DNA of 18,396 nt from Pelagilacustribacter hypolimneticus (GTDB taxonomy: Bacteria > Pseudomonadota > Alphaproteobacteria > Pelagibacterales > Pelagibacteraceae), in the NCBI GenBank assembly GCA_965235125.1, contig CBDDXH010000017.1, forward strand, positions 1 to 18,396, read 5' to 3'. Position numbers and translations under genes: made by a program. The notes beneath the pieces are model-generated. The model saw only the letters and a list, made by a program, of their open reading frames with translations. It was not told where the DNA came from and made no database searches. Every line of letters starts with the position of its first letter. Position 1 is the stretch's first letter. Below, one piece after another: positions 7,229 to 15,172 of the stretch.

Positions 7229-7909
7229 ATGGAACAACAAATCGCAACTCAAGTCGTAGGCTTAGGTGGAGCAAATGACTTCTCTCTTTGGCAACTTTTT
7301 TTACGCGCAGACTTTGTCGTTAAGTTTGTACTCTTAACTTTAATAGCCAGCTCAATATACTCTTGGGCATTAATATTTGATAAGTATAAATTATTTAAAA
7401 AAATCACTATATCTACTTTAGAATTTGAGAATAAATTTTGGAAAGCGAAATCAGCTGAGAGCTTACATGGAACTTTACCGCCAAAGTCAGATGATCCTTT
7501 AACTCGAATATTTCAACAGGCAATGGTTGAGTTAATAAAAACAAAATCAAAACCTAGCGCTGTTCAATCTGAAAGAGTCGAGAGAGTTTTAGAAATCGCC
7601 ACTGAAGAACAAATAAAAGAAATAGAAAAGAATTTTACTTTTTTAGCCACAATAGGTTCTACCGCTCCTTTCATAGGTTTGTTTGGAACCGTTTGGGGAA
7701 TTATGAACTCTTTTCAATCAATTGCCATCTCAAGAAACACAAGTTTAGCTATTGTAGCTCCTGGTATTGCAGAAGCTTTATTTGCAACGGCGTTAGGTTT
7801 GTTAGCTGCAATCCCAGCAGTAGTGGCGTACAATAAATTTAATAGCGATTCTAAAAAATACAGCTCAAGAATTGAAAACTTTTGCAAAAGATTTTTATCT
7901 ATAATCTAA
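7229..7909 (+). CDS. tolQ: Tol-Pal system proton channel subunit TolQ
   Basis: Inner-membrane MotA/TolQ/ExbB-family protein that, with TolR, uses the proton gradient to energise TolA during outer-membrane constriction. It has 226 aa with three membrane segments: about 30-50 (VVKFVLLTLIASSIYSWALI), about 138-160 (containing TIGSTAPFIGLFGTVWGIM) and about 172-202 (containing APGIAEALFATALGLLAAIP), plus the large cytoplasmic loop between the first two. The second and third segments carry the family's conserved Gly/Thr/Pro-rich core. The start is the first in-frame ATG. It is followed by tolR after 3 nt. The thioesterase gene ybgC, often first in this operon, is not present upstream. Confidence 0.95.
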   Translation: MEQQIATQVVGLGGANDFSLWQLFLRADFVVKFVLLTLIASSIYSWALIFDKYKLFKKITISTLEFENKFWKAKSAESLHGTLPPKSDDPLTRIFQQAMVELIKTKSKPSAVQSERVERVLEIATEEQIKEIEKNFTFLATIGSTAPFIGLFGTVWGIMNSFQSIAISRNTSLAIVAPGIAEALFATALGLLAAIPAVVAYNKFNSDSKKYSSRIENFCKRFLSII

Positions 7910-7912
7910 ATT

Positions 7913-8326
7913 ATGGCTTTTAAACTTAATCGCTCTAGGAATGAGCCAATGAGTGAAATTAACGTTACTCCGTTTGTAGATGTAATGTTGGTTTTATTAA
8001 TTATATTCATGGTTACCGCTCCTTTGCTAACAGTTGGTGTACAAGTTGACCTACCAGAATCGTCCGCAGACTCTTTACCTGATGATCAACAACCTTTAAC
8101 AATTACAATTACATCTAAAGGAGAAATTTTTGTACAAGAGAACCAAGTATCTTCTGAAAAATTAATTCCAAAGCTATTAGCTATTGCAAAAAATAGAACT
8201 GACACAAGAATTTATGTACGGGGAGATAAAAATATAAACTACGGAAGAGTTTTAGAGATTATGGGAACCTTATCAGGCGCTGGATTTTCAAAAGTAGCAC
8301 TTATTTCAGACCCCTATAAGAATTAA
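7913..8326 (+). CDS. tolR: Tol-Pal system protein TolR
   Basis: ExbD/TolR-family partner of TolQ: one N-terminal membrane helix followed by a periplasmic domain that regulates the channel and contacts peptidoglycan. Residues 14-41 read SEINVTPFVDVMLVLLIIF and onward, with the essential membrane Asp at position 23, the same number as in E. coli TolR. The periplasmic part (about 45-137) includes VQVDLPESSAD, the D1-like strand motif ITITSKGEIFV, and YVRGDKNINYGRV near the C-terminus. Its length of 137 aa is normal. It sits 3 nt after tolQ and 7 nt before tolA. Confidence 0.95.
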   Translation: MAFKLNRSRNEPMSEINVTPFVDVMLVLLIIFMVTAPLLTVGVQVDLPESSADSLPDDQQPLTITITSKGEIFVQENQVSSEKLIPKLLAIAKNRTDTRIYVRGDKNINYGRVLEIMGTLSGAGFSKVALISDPYKN

Positions 8327-8333
8327 ATGAAAA

Positions 8334-9140
8334 ATGAAACAAAGTTTAATTTACTCTTTATCCTTTCATGCGATCATGATTTTATTGACAATATTAAGCC
8401 TACCTTTCATGATCAGACAACCTGTTGATTTACCTCCAATTATTTCTGTTGAACTTATTCAAATTTCTGACAAAACTAATATTCCATTTGCCCCTAAAGC
8501 AAGAAAAATTATTGAAAAAGTAAAAGAGGAAGAAAAGAGAGTTGTTTCAGAACAAGCACCTCCTGCAGCTAAAGCCAAAGAAAAGCCAGACCGAATTCCC
8601 CTACCTAAAGAACAACAGGAAAAAAAAAAGATAATTGAAAAAAAACAAAATCCAGAGGAAATTAAACCTGAAATAAGACAAGCCTCTGAATTTGAAAAAA
8701 AAGAAATTATCGACACTAATCAAATAGCTGCTTTGATTGACAAAGCAAAAGAAGAAAGTGCAAAAGTTGAGAAAATTGATAACAAACTTACTCAAAGTAG
8801 CGTTAAAGATTCTTTTGCTGCTGGATTATCACTTTCAGAAGAAGATGCTTTAAGAGCTCAAATTTTTGGCTGCTGGACAGTTCCTTTAGGGCTACCTTAC
8901 GATGACGATCTTTTAGTCAGAATTAAATTAGAATTAAAACAAGACGGCACAATAAATAAATCTGAGATCTTAGACCACGAAAGAATGAATAAACCTGGTC
9001 AAACATTTTATAAAGTTTTAGCTGAAAGCGCATTAAGAGCAGTTAGAATATGTCAGCCTCTAAGAGTCCCACAAACCGGTTATGAAAAATGGAAAAATAT
9101 TCAATTAAATTTTAATCCAACAGAAATGTTAAAAGGCTAA
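8334..9140 (+). CDS. tolA: Tol-Pal system protein TolA
   Basis: Inner-membrane-anchored protein spanning the periplasm, pulled by TolQR and contacting TolB/Pal. Three regions are visible: an N-terminal membrane anchor (about 3-25, SLSFHAIMILLTILSLPF), a Lys/Glu/Pro-rich charged region (about 55-165) and a C-terminal globular domain (about 172-268, beginning ALRAQIFGCWTVPLGL and containing two Cys residues). Sequence similarity in TolA is generally low, so the call rests on architecture, the C-terminal domain and position between tolR and tolB. At 268 aa it is shorter than E. coli TolA (about 420) because the middle helix is short, as is common in alphaproteobacteria. Confidence 0.88.
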   Translation: MKQSLIYSLSFHAIMILLTILSLPFMIRQPVDLPPIISVELIQISDKTNIPFAPKARKIIEKVKEEEKRVVSEQAPPAAKAKEKPDRIPLPKEQQEKKKIIEKKQNPEEIKPEIRQASEFEKKEIIDTNQIAALIDKAKEESAKVEKIDNKLTQSSVKDSFAAGLSLSEEDALRAQIFGCWTVPLGLPYDDDLLVRIKLELKQDGTINKSEILDHERMNKPGQTFYKVLAESALRAVRICQPLRVPQTGYEKWKNIQLNFNPTEMLKG

Positions 9141-9147
9141 AAACCTA

Positions 9148-10485
9148 ATGAAAAAAGTATTTTATATTTTAACAATCTGCTTATTTAAATTTAACTTAGC
9201 TTATAGTTTAATTCAGGTTGATATCACTAGAGGTAATTTAGATCCTCTGCCAATAGCTGTTTCTCCTCTGCACGTGGATATTCAATCTGATAATTACCAA
9301 GACGTAAAAGTTAAAGAGTTAGGTAGTCTTATTTCTTCTGTTGTTGAACAAAACTTTAGGTCTACAGGTTTATTTAATCCATTAAACAAAGATGCATTTA
9401 TACAAAAACCTGATATCGCTCATTTAAAACCAAGATTTGAAGATTGGAGCCTAATAACTGCCCAAGCATTAGTTACAGGAAAAATATTAATAAAAGATCA
9501 AAAACTTAAAGTCGAATTTAGACTTTGGGATGTTGCAGCTAATAAAGAAATGATTGCCCTTGCTTTTACGACAACACCTGCAAATTGGAGAAGAGTAGCA
9601 CATATTATATCGGACAAAATTTATGAGAGACTAACTGGAGAAACAGGTTATTTCGACACAAGAATAATTTATGTTAGTGAGACCGGCGCTAAGACTCAAA
9701 GAGTTAAAAAATTAGCTGTTATGGATCAAGATGGTGCAAACGTTAAGTACTTAACGTTAGGCAACGAATTAGTTTTAACGCCAAGATTTAACCCTACCAA
9801 TCAATTAGTAACCTATCTTTCTTATTTTAGAAATCTTCCTAGAGTTTATTTGTTAGATATAGAAACTGGAATACAAGAAGTTGTTGGAAGTTTCCCAGGT
9901 ATGACATTTGCTCCAAGATTTACTCCAGATGGAAAAAAAATAATAATGAGTTTTGCAAAAGATGGCAATTCAGATATCTACACAATGGATTTAGAAACAA
10001 GAGTTGTTGAAAGACTCACTGAAGATAACTCAATCGATACATCCCCATCTTATTCTCCCGATGGAAAATATATCAGTTTTAATTCCGACAGAAGCGGTCT
10101 CCAACAAATTTATACTATGAAAAGTGATGGTACCAATGTTAAACGAATAAGCTTCGGCGATGGTCTTTATGGAACTCCTGTTTGGTCCCCTCGAGGAGAT
10201 TTAATTGCTTTTACTAAAGTAAGAAATGAGAAATTTTATATCGGTGTAATGCGAACTGATGGAACCGGCGAAAGACTATTGACTGAAAATTTTTATCAAG
10301 AAGCTCCCTCTTGGTCTCCAAATGGAAGATTGTTAGTTTTTTATAGAGAGACGAAATCTGACAATAAAGGAGCAGGGTTTACAGCAAAGTTATGGTCTAT
10401 AGATATTACAGGGTATAACGAGAGACAAATAAAAACAGAAACTGACGCCTCAGATCCTTCTTGGTCGTCTTTGTTATCAAAATAA
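9148..10485 (+). CDS. tolB: Tol-Pal system periplasmic protein TolB
   Basis: Periplasmic beta-propeller protein that shuttles between Pal and TolA. A signal peptide (residues 1-20, KKVFYILTICLFKFNLAYS, with likely cleavage after the AYS) is followed by an N-terminal alpha/beta domain (to about 160) and a six-bladed propeller built from WD40-like PD40 repeats. Repeats include APRFTPDGKKIIMSF, SPSYSPDGKYISFNSDRSG, TPVWSPRGDLIAFT and APSWSPNGRLLVFYRE. Its length of 445 aa is close to E. coli TolB (430). The stop at 10483-10485 is directly followed by a Shine-Dalgarno-like AGGAG and a 100-nt spacer, unlike the tight junctions elsewhere in the operon. Confidence 0.97.
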   Translation: MKKVFYILTICLFKFNLAYSLIQVDITRGNLDPLPIAVSPLHVDIQSDNYQDVKVKELGSLISSVVEQNFRSTGLFNPLNKDAFIQKPDIAHLKPRFEDWSLITAQALVTGKILIKDQKLKVEFRLWDVAANKEMIALAFTTTPANWRRVAHIISDKIYERLTGETGYFDTRIIYVSETGAKTQRVKKLAVMDQDGANVKYLTLGNELVLTPRFNPTNQLVTYLSYFRNLPRVYLLDIETGIQEVVGSFPGMTFAPRFTPDGKKIIMSFAKDGNSDIYTMDLETRVVERLTEDNSIDTSPSYSPDGKYISFNSDRSGLQQIYTMKSDGTNVKRISFGDGLYGTPVWSPRGDLIAFTKVRNEKFYIGVMRTDGTGERLLTENFYQEAPSWSPNGRLLVFYRETKSDNKGAGFTAKLWSIDITGYNERQIKTETDASDPSWSSLLSK

Positions 10486-10502
10486 GGAGACTTTTTATGT
10501 AA
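10485..10502 (+). promoter_or_regulatory. Shine-Dalgarno plus ATG-TAA start-stop element
   Basis: AGGAG at 10485-10489 is followed after 7 nt by ATG (10497-10499) and immediately by TAA (10500-10502). This is a well-spaced initiation site with no coding capacity, just past the tolB stop. Good Shine-Dalgarno sites are uncommon in this window, which makes it stand out. It may hold or recycle ribosomes between tolB and pal, be a relic, or be chance. Confidence 0.3.
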
Positions 10503-10512
10503 TTAATACTTG
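10497..10512 (+). repeat. Direct repeat copy 1 upstream of pal
   Basis: ATGTAATTAATACTTG. It matches the copy at 10521-10536 at 14 of 16 positions, and the starts are 24 bp apart. The inner AATTAAT is palindromic apart from its ends. It could be a tandem binding site on one face of the helix, or a chance duplication in A/T-rich DNA. Confidence 0.45.
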
Positions 10513-10520
10513 AATAATTT

Positions 10521-10536
10521 ATGCAATTAATGCTTG
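10521..10536 (+). repeat. Direct repeat copy 2 upstream of pal
   Basis: ATGCAATTAATGCTTG, the partner of the copy at 10497-10512. Its last three bases start a -35-like TTGTAA (10534-10539), so a protein bound to the repeats could act at a pal promoter. Confidence 0.45.
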
Positions 10537-10562
10537 TAAAAACATTTAAAATTTGAAATAAA
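10534..10562 (+). promoter_or_regulatory. Candidate pal promoter
   Basis: TTGTAA (10534-10539), a 17-bp spacer and AATAAA (10557-10562) form a weak sigma70-like pair in the tolB-pal spacer. An internal promoter here would let the abundant lipoprotein Pal be made in excess of the Tol proteins. A/T-rich DNA gives such matches by chance, so support is limited. Confidence 0.3.
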
Positions 10563-10585
10563 CTCTTAAAATCAAAAAGGATAAA

Positions 10586-11068
10586 ATGAAATTTAATAAC
10601 AAAATCAAAACCATATTAATAATATTAATATCGACTTTAGCACTGAGCGCCTGTTCTACTGCTAAAAAAACTTCTACTGTAGGTACAACTGGAGATGTTT
10701 ATACTGGAGAAGATACTATACAATATTTAGCTCCTGGCGTTAAAGATAGAGTATTTTTCGCAACCAATAGTTCAGATCTTACAACAGCTTCTAGAGACAC
10801 TCTAAGAAAGCAAGCTGATTGGATGAAAGCAAATGATAAAATTGAAGTTGTTCTTGAAGGTCACGCAGATGAAAGAGGAACTAGAGAATACAATTTAGCT
10901 CTTGGAGAAAAAAGAGCAAACACTGCAAAAGATTACTTATTAACTTATGGAATTTCAACAAAAAGAATTTCAGTAATTAGTTACGGTAAAGAGAAGCCTG
11001 TTAACTCAGCTTCAACACCTTTAGCTTGGTCACAAAACAGAAGAGCTGTAACTATAAAAGCAAAATAA
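10586..11068 (+). CDS. pal: Peptidoglycan-associated lipoprotein Pal
   Basis: Outer-membrane lipoprotein that binds peptidoglycan and TolB. It has a lipoprotein signal with lipobox LSAC (acylated Cys at residue 23) and then a short linker. The OmpA C-terminal domain (about 50-160) shows VFFATNSSDLT, LEGHADERGTREYNLALGEK with the Asp/Arg peptidoglycan-binding residues, YGKEKPV and QNRRAV. Its length of 160 aa is normal. One of the clearer Shine-Dalgarno sites in the window, AAGGA (10577-10581), lies 4 nt before the ATG, as expected for a highly expressed protein. A strong intrinsic terminator follows within 25 nt. Confidence 0.97.
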   Translation: MKFNNKIKTILIILISTLALSACSTAKKTSTVGTTGDVYTGEDTIQYLAPGVKDRVFFATNSSDLTTASRDTLRKQADWMKANDKIEVVLEGHADERGTREYNLALGEKRANTAKDYLLTYGISTKRISVISYGKEKPVNSASTPLAWSQNRRAVTIKAK

Positions 11069-11092
11069 AACTAATTTTTTAGAAAAAATACT

Positions 11093-11129
11093 AGACCCCA
11101 AGACCTAAAAGTCCTGGGGTCTTTTTTTT
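11093..11129 (+). terminator. Rho-independent terminator after pal
   Basis: The stem arms are AGACCCCAAGAC (11093-11104) and GTCCTGGGGTCT (11111-11122), pairing at 11 of 12 positions around a 6-nt loop, with a run of eight T at 11122-11129. The G/C-rich stem is striking in this A/T-rich DNA. It ends the tolQRAB-pal transcript, so cpoB needs read-through or its own promoter. Confidence 0.93.
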
Positions 11130-11159
11130 GCCATGATATATAAATATTTGATAGTTAGA

Positions 11160-12161
11160 ATGAATCAAAATAATAACTTTAAAAAGTTTTTTGTACTTTT
11201 TACGATATTTTTTATTTCATCTAATTTTGTTTATGCTGATGAAAAAATTAATGCAATATCAGATCAATTAAAAATCATTAGTCAGGATTTAAAAACTTTA
11301 GAAAAAGCAGTTTATAAATCATCAGATATTACCTCTAAAGCCTTACCTTCTGATGGATTAAATGAAGAAATTTTAACTAGGCATTTATTAAAGCTTAATC
11401 AAATAGAAGAACAATTTCGTTTATTAACCAATCGTTTTGAAGAAATTAATTTTAAATTAGATAATCTATCTACTCGTGTAACAAAAATTCAAACAGATAC
11501 TCAACTTCGTTTTTCTGATTTAGAAACTGGCAATACAACAAATAAAGCAAAACTAAATAACAAAGAAGAAAACAACAAGACTCAAGAAAATAAAACAGAA
11601 AAAGCACAACAAGCTATTTTGCCAGGCTCAGACAAACCCCAAGATCTTGGTGCGGCACCAGGATATACTTTAAATCCTAAAGAAACTAGACAAGTCACAC
11701 AATCTGTTGCAGCTACACCTTCTGTGGTTACCGAAGATAGAAAAATTGCTACATCTTTATTGCCTAATAAATCTATAAAAGAACAATATGATTTTGCTTT
11801 AAGCTTTATGAAAGTTGGAGATTATCAAACTGCTGAACTCGCACTAAGAGAATTTATCGATAAAAATAAAACTGACGAACTAGCAGGGAGCGCACAATAT
11901 TGGTACGGTGAAACATTTAGAATTAGACAACTGTACTCAGATGCAGCCACAGCTTATTTAGATGGCTATCAAAATTATCCTAAAAGCGAAAAAGCACCGG
12001 AAAATTTATTAAAACTTGGAACTACAATGGTTGAATTGGGTGAAAAAGACCAAGGCTGCAAAATGATTACAGGAATTAAAAAACAATATCCTAAAGCATC
12101 ACAGTCTGTGCTACAAAAAGCAGAGTATGAGCAAAAAAGATTTAAGTGTTCTGAAGTCTAA
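11160..12161 (+). CDS. cpoB: Tol-Pal cell division coordinator CpoB (YbgF)
   Basis: Periplasmic protein that links peptidoglycan synthesis with Tol-Pal constriction. The chosen ATG at 11160 gives 333 aa beginning NQNNNFKKFFVLFTIFF, a signal peptide likely cleaved after FVYA and before DEKIN. An in-frame ATG at 11133 would add nine residues, but it lies 4 nt after the terminator T-run, leaving no leader. After the signal come a coiled-coil trimerisation region (about 25-115), an Asn/Lys/Gln-rich linker, and three C-terminal TPR-like repeats (from about 205: QYDFALSFMKVGDYQTAELA, YWYGETFRIRQLYSDAATAY, APENLLKLGTTMVELGEKD). Its 3' end overlaps tilS by 35 nt. A TATATAAAT stretch at 11136-11144 could be a -10 for an independent promoter. 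Confidence 0.9.
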   Translation: MNQNNNFKKFFVLFTIFFISSNFVYADEKINAISDQLKIISQDLKTLEKAVYKSSDITSKALPSDGLNEEILTRHLLKLNQIEEQFRLLTNRFEEINFKLDNLSTRVTKIQTDTQLRFSDLETGNTTNKAKLNNKEENNKTQENKTEKAQQAILPGSDKPQDLGAAPGYTLNPKETRQVTQSVAATPSVVTEDRKIATSLLPNKSIKEQYDFALSFMKVGDYQTAELALREFIDKNKTDELAGSAQYWYGETFRIRQLYSDAATAYLDGYQNYPKSEKAPENLLKLGTTMVELGEKDQGCKMITGIKKQYPKASQSVLQKAEYEQKRFKCSEV

Positions 12162-13167
12162 AAATTTAATTTCAAATAAAAAAACTTCAATAATTTTTTC
12201 TAATTTTAAAGCAGAATTAAATTCTTACATAAAAAATAATTCTTTTTTAGTTGCTGTCTCCGGCGGTCCTGATAGCCTGGCATTAAGTATATTAAGCAAG
12301 GCTTATAGTGAAGAAAAAAAAAATAAAGTTTATTATGTCTTAGTTGATCATGGCATAAGAAAGAATTCTTCAAAAGAAGCATCAGCGGTTAAAAAACTTT
12401 TAAAAAAAAAAGGAATATCTTTAAGTATTTTAAAAAACAAAAAAAAAATAAGTAAAAATATTCAAAGTCAGGCTCGCTCAATTCGATATGAATTGTTACT
12501 CAATTACTGCGACAAACATAAAATCAAATTTATTATGACCGGGCATCACAAAGATGATCAAATTGAAACATTTTTAATAAGATTATCTAGAGGCAGTGGA
12601 ATTCAAGGTCTTTCGTCCATGAATAAGATAACCAAATTAAACAATAAAACAAAGCTTTTTCGACCTTTATTAAATATAAATAAAATAGATTTAATTTTTT
12701 TAGCAAAAAAATATTACGGTAAAATTTTTAAAGACCCGAGTAATACTGATCAAAAATACTTAAGATCAAATATTAGAAATTTAATTAAGCAATTCGAAAA
12801 AAATGGCATTAAACGAGATCGCATTATTAGCTCAATTAATAATCTCGCAGCAACAAGAGATACTTTGAATTCTTACATTCAAGTAATTGAAAAAAAATGC
12901 CTAATAAAAAAGAAAGGCACAGTTTTTATAAATTTAAATAATTTTTTACCAGAAAATAATGATATTCAATTAAAGATTTTAAGTAATAGCCTTAAATATA
13001 TTTCAAAGAATTACTATCCACCGCGTGCTAAAAAAGTGTTAAACCTGATTAGTAGAATCAAAGTCGAAAAAGAAATAAAAGCTACCCTTGGAGGCTGTAT
13101 AATTAATAAGCGACAAAACAACCTTATAATTTCTAAAGAAGAATTGAAAAAAGGCTTAAAAGTTTAA
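12127..13167 (+). CDS. tilS: tRNA(Ile)-lysidine synthase TilS
   Basis: N-type PP-loop ATPase that modifies C34 of the CAU-anticodon tRNA-Ile to lysidine so that it reads AUA. AUA is frequent in this A/T-rich genome, so the enzyme should be essential. The ATP-binding PP-loop SGGPDS is at 45-50, with LVDHGIR (about 73-79), the MTGHHKDDQIETFLIRLSRG block (about 138-157) and a later FKDPSN motif. It has 346 aa and appears to lack most of the C-terminal tRNA-binding domains of longer TilS proteins. The only ATG before the PP-loop is at 12127, which overlaps the cpoB end by 35 nt; a non-ATG start a little further downstream cannot be excluded. Confidence 0.93.
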   Translation: MSKKDLSVLKSKNLISNKKTSIIFSNFKAELNSYIKNNSFLVAVSGGPDSLALSILSKAYSEEKKNKVYYVLVDHGIRKNSSKEASAVKKLLKKKGISLSILKNKKKISKNIQSQARSIRYELLLNYCDKHKIKFIMTGHHKDDQIETFLIRLSRGSGIQGLSSMNKITKLNNKTKLFRPLLNINKIDLIFLAKKYYGKIFKDPSNTDQKYLRSNIRNLIKQFEKNGIKRDRIISSINNLAATRDTLNSYIQVIEKKCLIKKKGTVFINLNNFLPENNDIQLKILSNSLKYISKNYYPPRAKKVLNLISRIKVEKEIKATLGGCIINKRQNNLIISKEELKKGLKV

Positions 13168-13189
13168 ATTTTCATAAGAATTAATAAAT

Positions 13190-13219
13190 TTGCCACATTT
13201 ACAAGGTAAATGCTATTTA
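13190..13219 (+). promoter_or_regulatory. Candidate ftsH promoter with inverted repeat in the spacer
   Basis: TTGCCA (13190-13195), an 18-bp spacer and TATTTA (13214-13219) resemble a sigma70 promoter. The spacer holds a perfect inverted repeat, CATTTAC-AAG-GTAAATG (13196-13212), placed where a repressor or regulator would contact promoter DNA. The 96-nt tilS-ftsH gap is one of the largest in the window. The repeat is certain; the promoter and operator roles are inferred. Confidence 0.4.
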
Positions 13220-13263
13220 GTTATACTTGTTAAATATTTAAAAATACCTATTTATATAAGATT

Positions 13264-15162
13264 ATGAATTTAAAAAATTTAGCTATGTGGGGAATTATAG
13301 TTCTACTTTCTGTAGGGTTATTTAATATGTTTCAAAATCCAGACAGTAAGGTTAGCCTATCAAAATCTAAGGTACCTTTTTCAGAATTTTTAGCCCAAGT
13401 TGAATCGGGCAAAGTTTTAAAAATTGAAATTCAGGGCAACAATATTACTGGCGTTTTAAATGACGGATCAATTTTCTCTACCTACTCTCCAAACTATCCA
13501 AATTTAGTAGACAAATTAACCAACAAAGGCGTAAGCATAGTAGCCTCTCCAATTGAAGATAAAATGCCTTCTCTTCTTGGTATATTATTATCTTGGTTTC
13601 CTATGTTACTTCTCATTGGTGTTTGGGTTTTTTTTATGCGTCAGATGCAAGGTGGAAAAGGTGGTGCTATGGGATTTGGCAAATCAAAAGCAAAACTTTT
13701 AACAGAAGCTCAAGGCAAAGTTACTTTCGATGACGTAGCCGGTGTTGAAGAAGCCAAAGAAGAAGTTCAAGAAATAGTTGAGTTTTTAAAAGATCCTAAA
13801 AAATTTAGTAGACTAGGGGGAAAAATTCCAAAAGGAGCATTATTAATTGGCCCTCCAGGAACTGGAAAAACTTTATTAGCTAAAGCCATTGCTGGCGAAG
13901 CTAATGTTCCTTTTTTTTCTATTTCCGGATCTGACTTTGTAGAAATGTTTGTTGGTGTAGGAGCTTCAAGAGTTAGAGATATGTTTGAACAAGGAAAAAA
14001 ACATTCTCCTTGTATTATTTTTATAGATGAGATCGATGCTGTTGGCAGAAGTAGAGGCGCAGGACTAGGTGGAGGAAATGACGAGAGAGAACAAACACTT
14101 AACCAGCTTCTAGTTGAGATGGACGGATTCGATACCAATGAAGGAATTATATTAATTGCTGCAACGAATAGACCAGATGTATTAGATCCAGCTCTATTAA
14201 GACCAGGTAGATTTGACAGACAGGTTGTTGTTGGAAATCCAGATATTCTTGGAAGAGAAGCTATATTAAAAGTGCATGTTAAAAAAATAAACGCTGGTCC
14301 AGATGTTAAGCTTAGAACTATTGCAAGAGGTACTCCTGGTTTTTCAGGCGCAGATTTAGCTAACTTAGTAAACGAGTCAGCGCTGTTAGCCGCTAGAAAA
14401 AATAAGAGAGTAGTCACAATGGCAGATGTTGAAGAAGCAAAAGATAAAGTCATGATGGGAGCTGAAAGAAAATCTATGGTCATGAGCGAAGATGAAAAAA
14501 AATTAACTGCTTATCACGAAGGTGGACACGCAATCGTAGCATTAAATGAAAAAGCTTCTGATCCAATACATAAAGCTACTATTATTCCAAGAGGTAGAGC
14601 TCTAGGTATGGTTATGAGACTTCCTGAGAGAGATCAACTTTCTGTAACTAGAGAAAAAATGTATTCAGATATTGCTGTAGCTATGGGCGGTAGAATTGCA
14701 GAAGAATTAATTTTTGGCCATGACAAAGTAACTTCTGGAGCATCATCTGATATTGACATGGTGACTAGATTGGCAAAAAATATGGTTACTCGTTACGGTA
14801 TGAGTACAGAATTAGGTCCTATTGCATATGGAGAAAATGAAGAAGAAGTATTTTTAGGAAGGTCAGTGACAAGAACACAAAACATGTCCGAGGAAACTGC
14901 TAATAAAGTTGATTCCGAAGTTAAAAAAATAGTCGAAACTGGATATGCAAGAGCTAGAAAAGTCTTAACTGAAAAAATTGACGATCTTCATAAGCTAGCA
15001 AAAGCTTTATTGGTTTATGAAACTTTAACAGGTGAAGAAATTAAAGATTTAATATTTAAAAACATTGCTCCTAAGAAACTGGTAGATTCTCAAGAAGACA
15101 AAGATAAAAAAGAATCTTCAGCTTTAGGTTCTCTAGGCCTTAAACCAAACCCAGTTCATTAA
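13264..15162 (+). CDS. ftsH: ATP-dependent zinc metalloprotease FtsH
   Basis: Membrane-anchored AAA+ protease that degrades misassembled membrane proteins and some short-lived regulators. It has 632 aa. Two membrane segments (about 7-23 and 103-125) flank a periplasmic domain. The AAA module has Walker A GPPGTGKT (196-203), the pore motif FVEMFVGVGASRVRDMF, Walker B IIFIDEID (251-258) and the second region of homology ATNRPDVLDPALLRPGRFDR. The zinc site is HEGGH (418-422; the usual form is HEAGH) with the third ligand Asp in TSGASSDID (about 496). The C-terminus is short and polar. The ATG is preceded by a 96-nt intergenic region and no clear Shine-Dalgarno. In alphaproteobacteria ftsH often follows tilS, as here. 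Confidence 0.97.
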   Translation: MNLKNLAMWGIIVLLSVGLFNMFQNPDSKVSLSKSKVPFSEFLAQVESGKVLKIEIQGNNITGVLNDGSIFSTYSPNYPNLVDKLTNKGVSIVASPIEDKMPSLLGILLSWFPMLLLIGVWVFFMRQMQGGKGGAMGFGKSKAKLLTEAQGKVTFDDVAGVEEAKEEVQEIVEFLKDPKKFSRLGGKIPKGALLIGPPGTGKTLLAKAIAGEANVPFFSISGSDFVEMFVGVGASRVRDMFEQGKKHSPCIIFIDEIDAVGRSRGAGLGGGNDEREQTLNQLLVEMDGFDTNEGIILIAATNRPDVLDPALLRPGRFDRQVVVGNPDILGREAILKVHVKKINAGPDVKLRTIARGTPGFSGADLANLVNESALLAARKNKRVVTMADVEEAKDKVMMGAERKSMVMSEDEKKLTAYHEGGHAIVALNEKASDPIHKATIIPRGRALGMVMRLPERDQLSVTREKMYSDIAVAMGGRIAEELIFGHDKVTSGASSDIDMVTRLAKNMVTRYGMSTELGPIAYGENEEEVFLGRSVTRTQNMSEETANKVDSEVKKIVETGYARARKVLTEKIDDLHKLAKALLVYETLTGEEIKDLIFKNIAPKKLVDSQEDKDKKESSALGSLGLKPNPVH

Positions 15163-15172
15163 TTAAAGATTC

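Noticed and set aside
11133..11161. Nine-residue N-terminal extension of CpoB from the ATG at 11133
   Set aside because: That ATG is 4 nt after the terminator T-run, leaving no room for a leader, and the ATG at 11160 gives a normal signal peptide.
13767..14483. A 238-codon open frame on the minus strand opposite ftsH
   Set aside because: It lies wholly within the conserved AAA and protease coding region of ftsH, its translation is Ser/Pro/Leu-rich with no domain motif, and the open frame follows from the codon bias of the sense strand.
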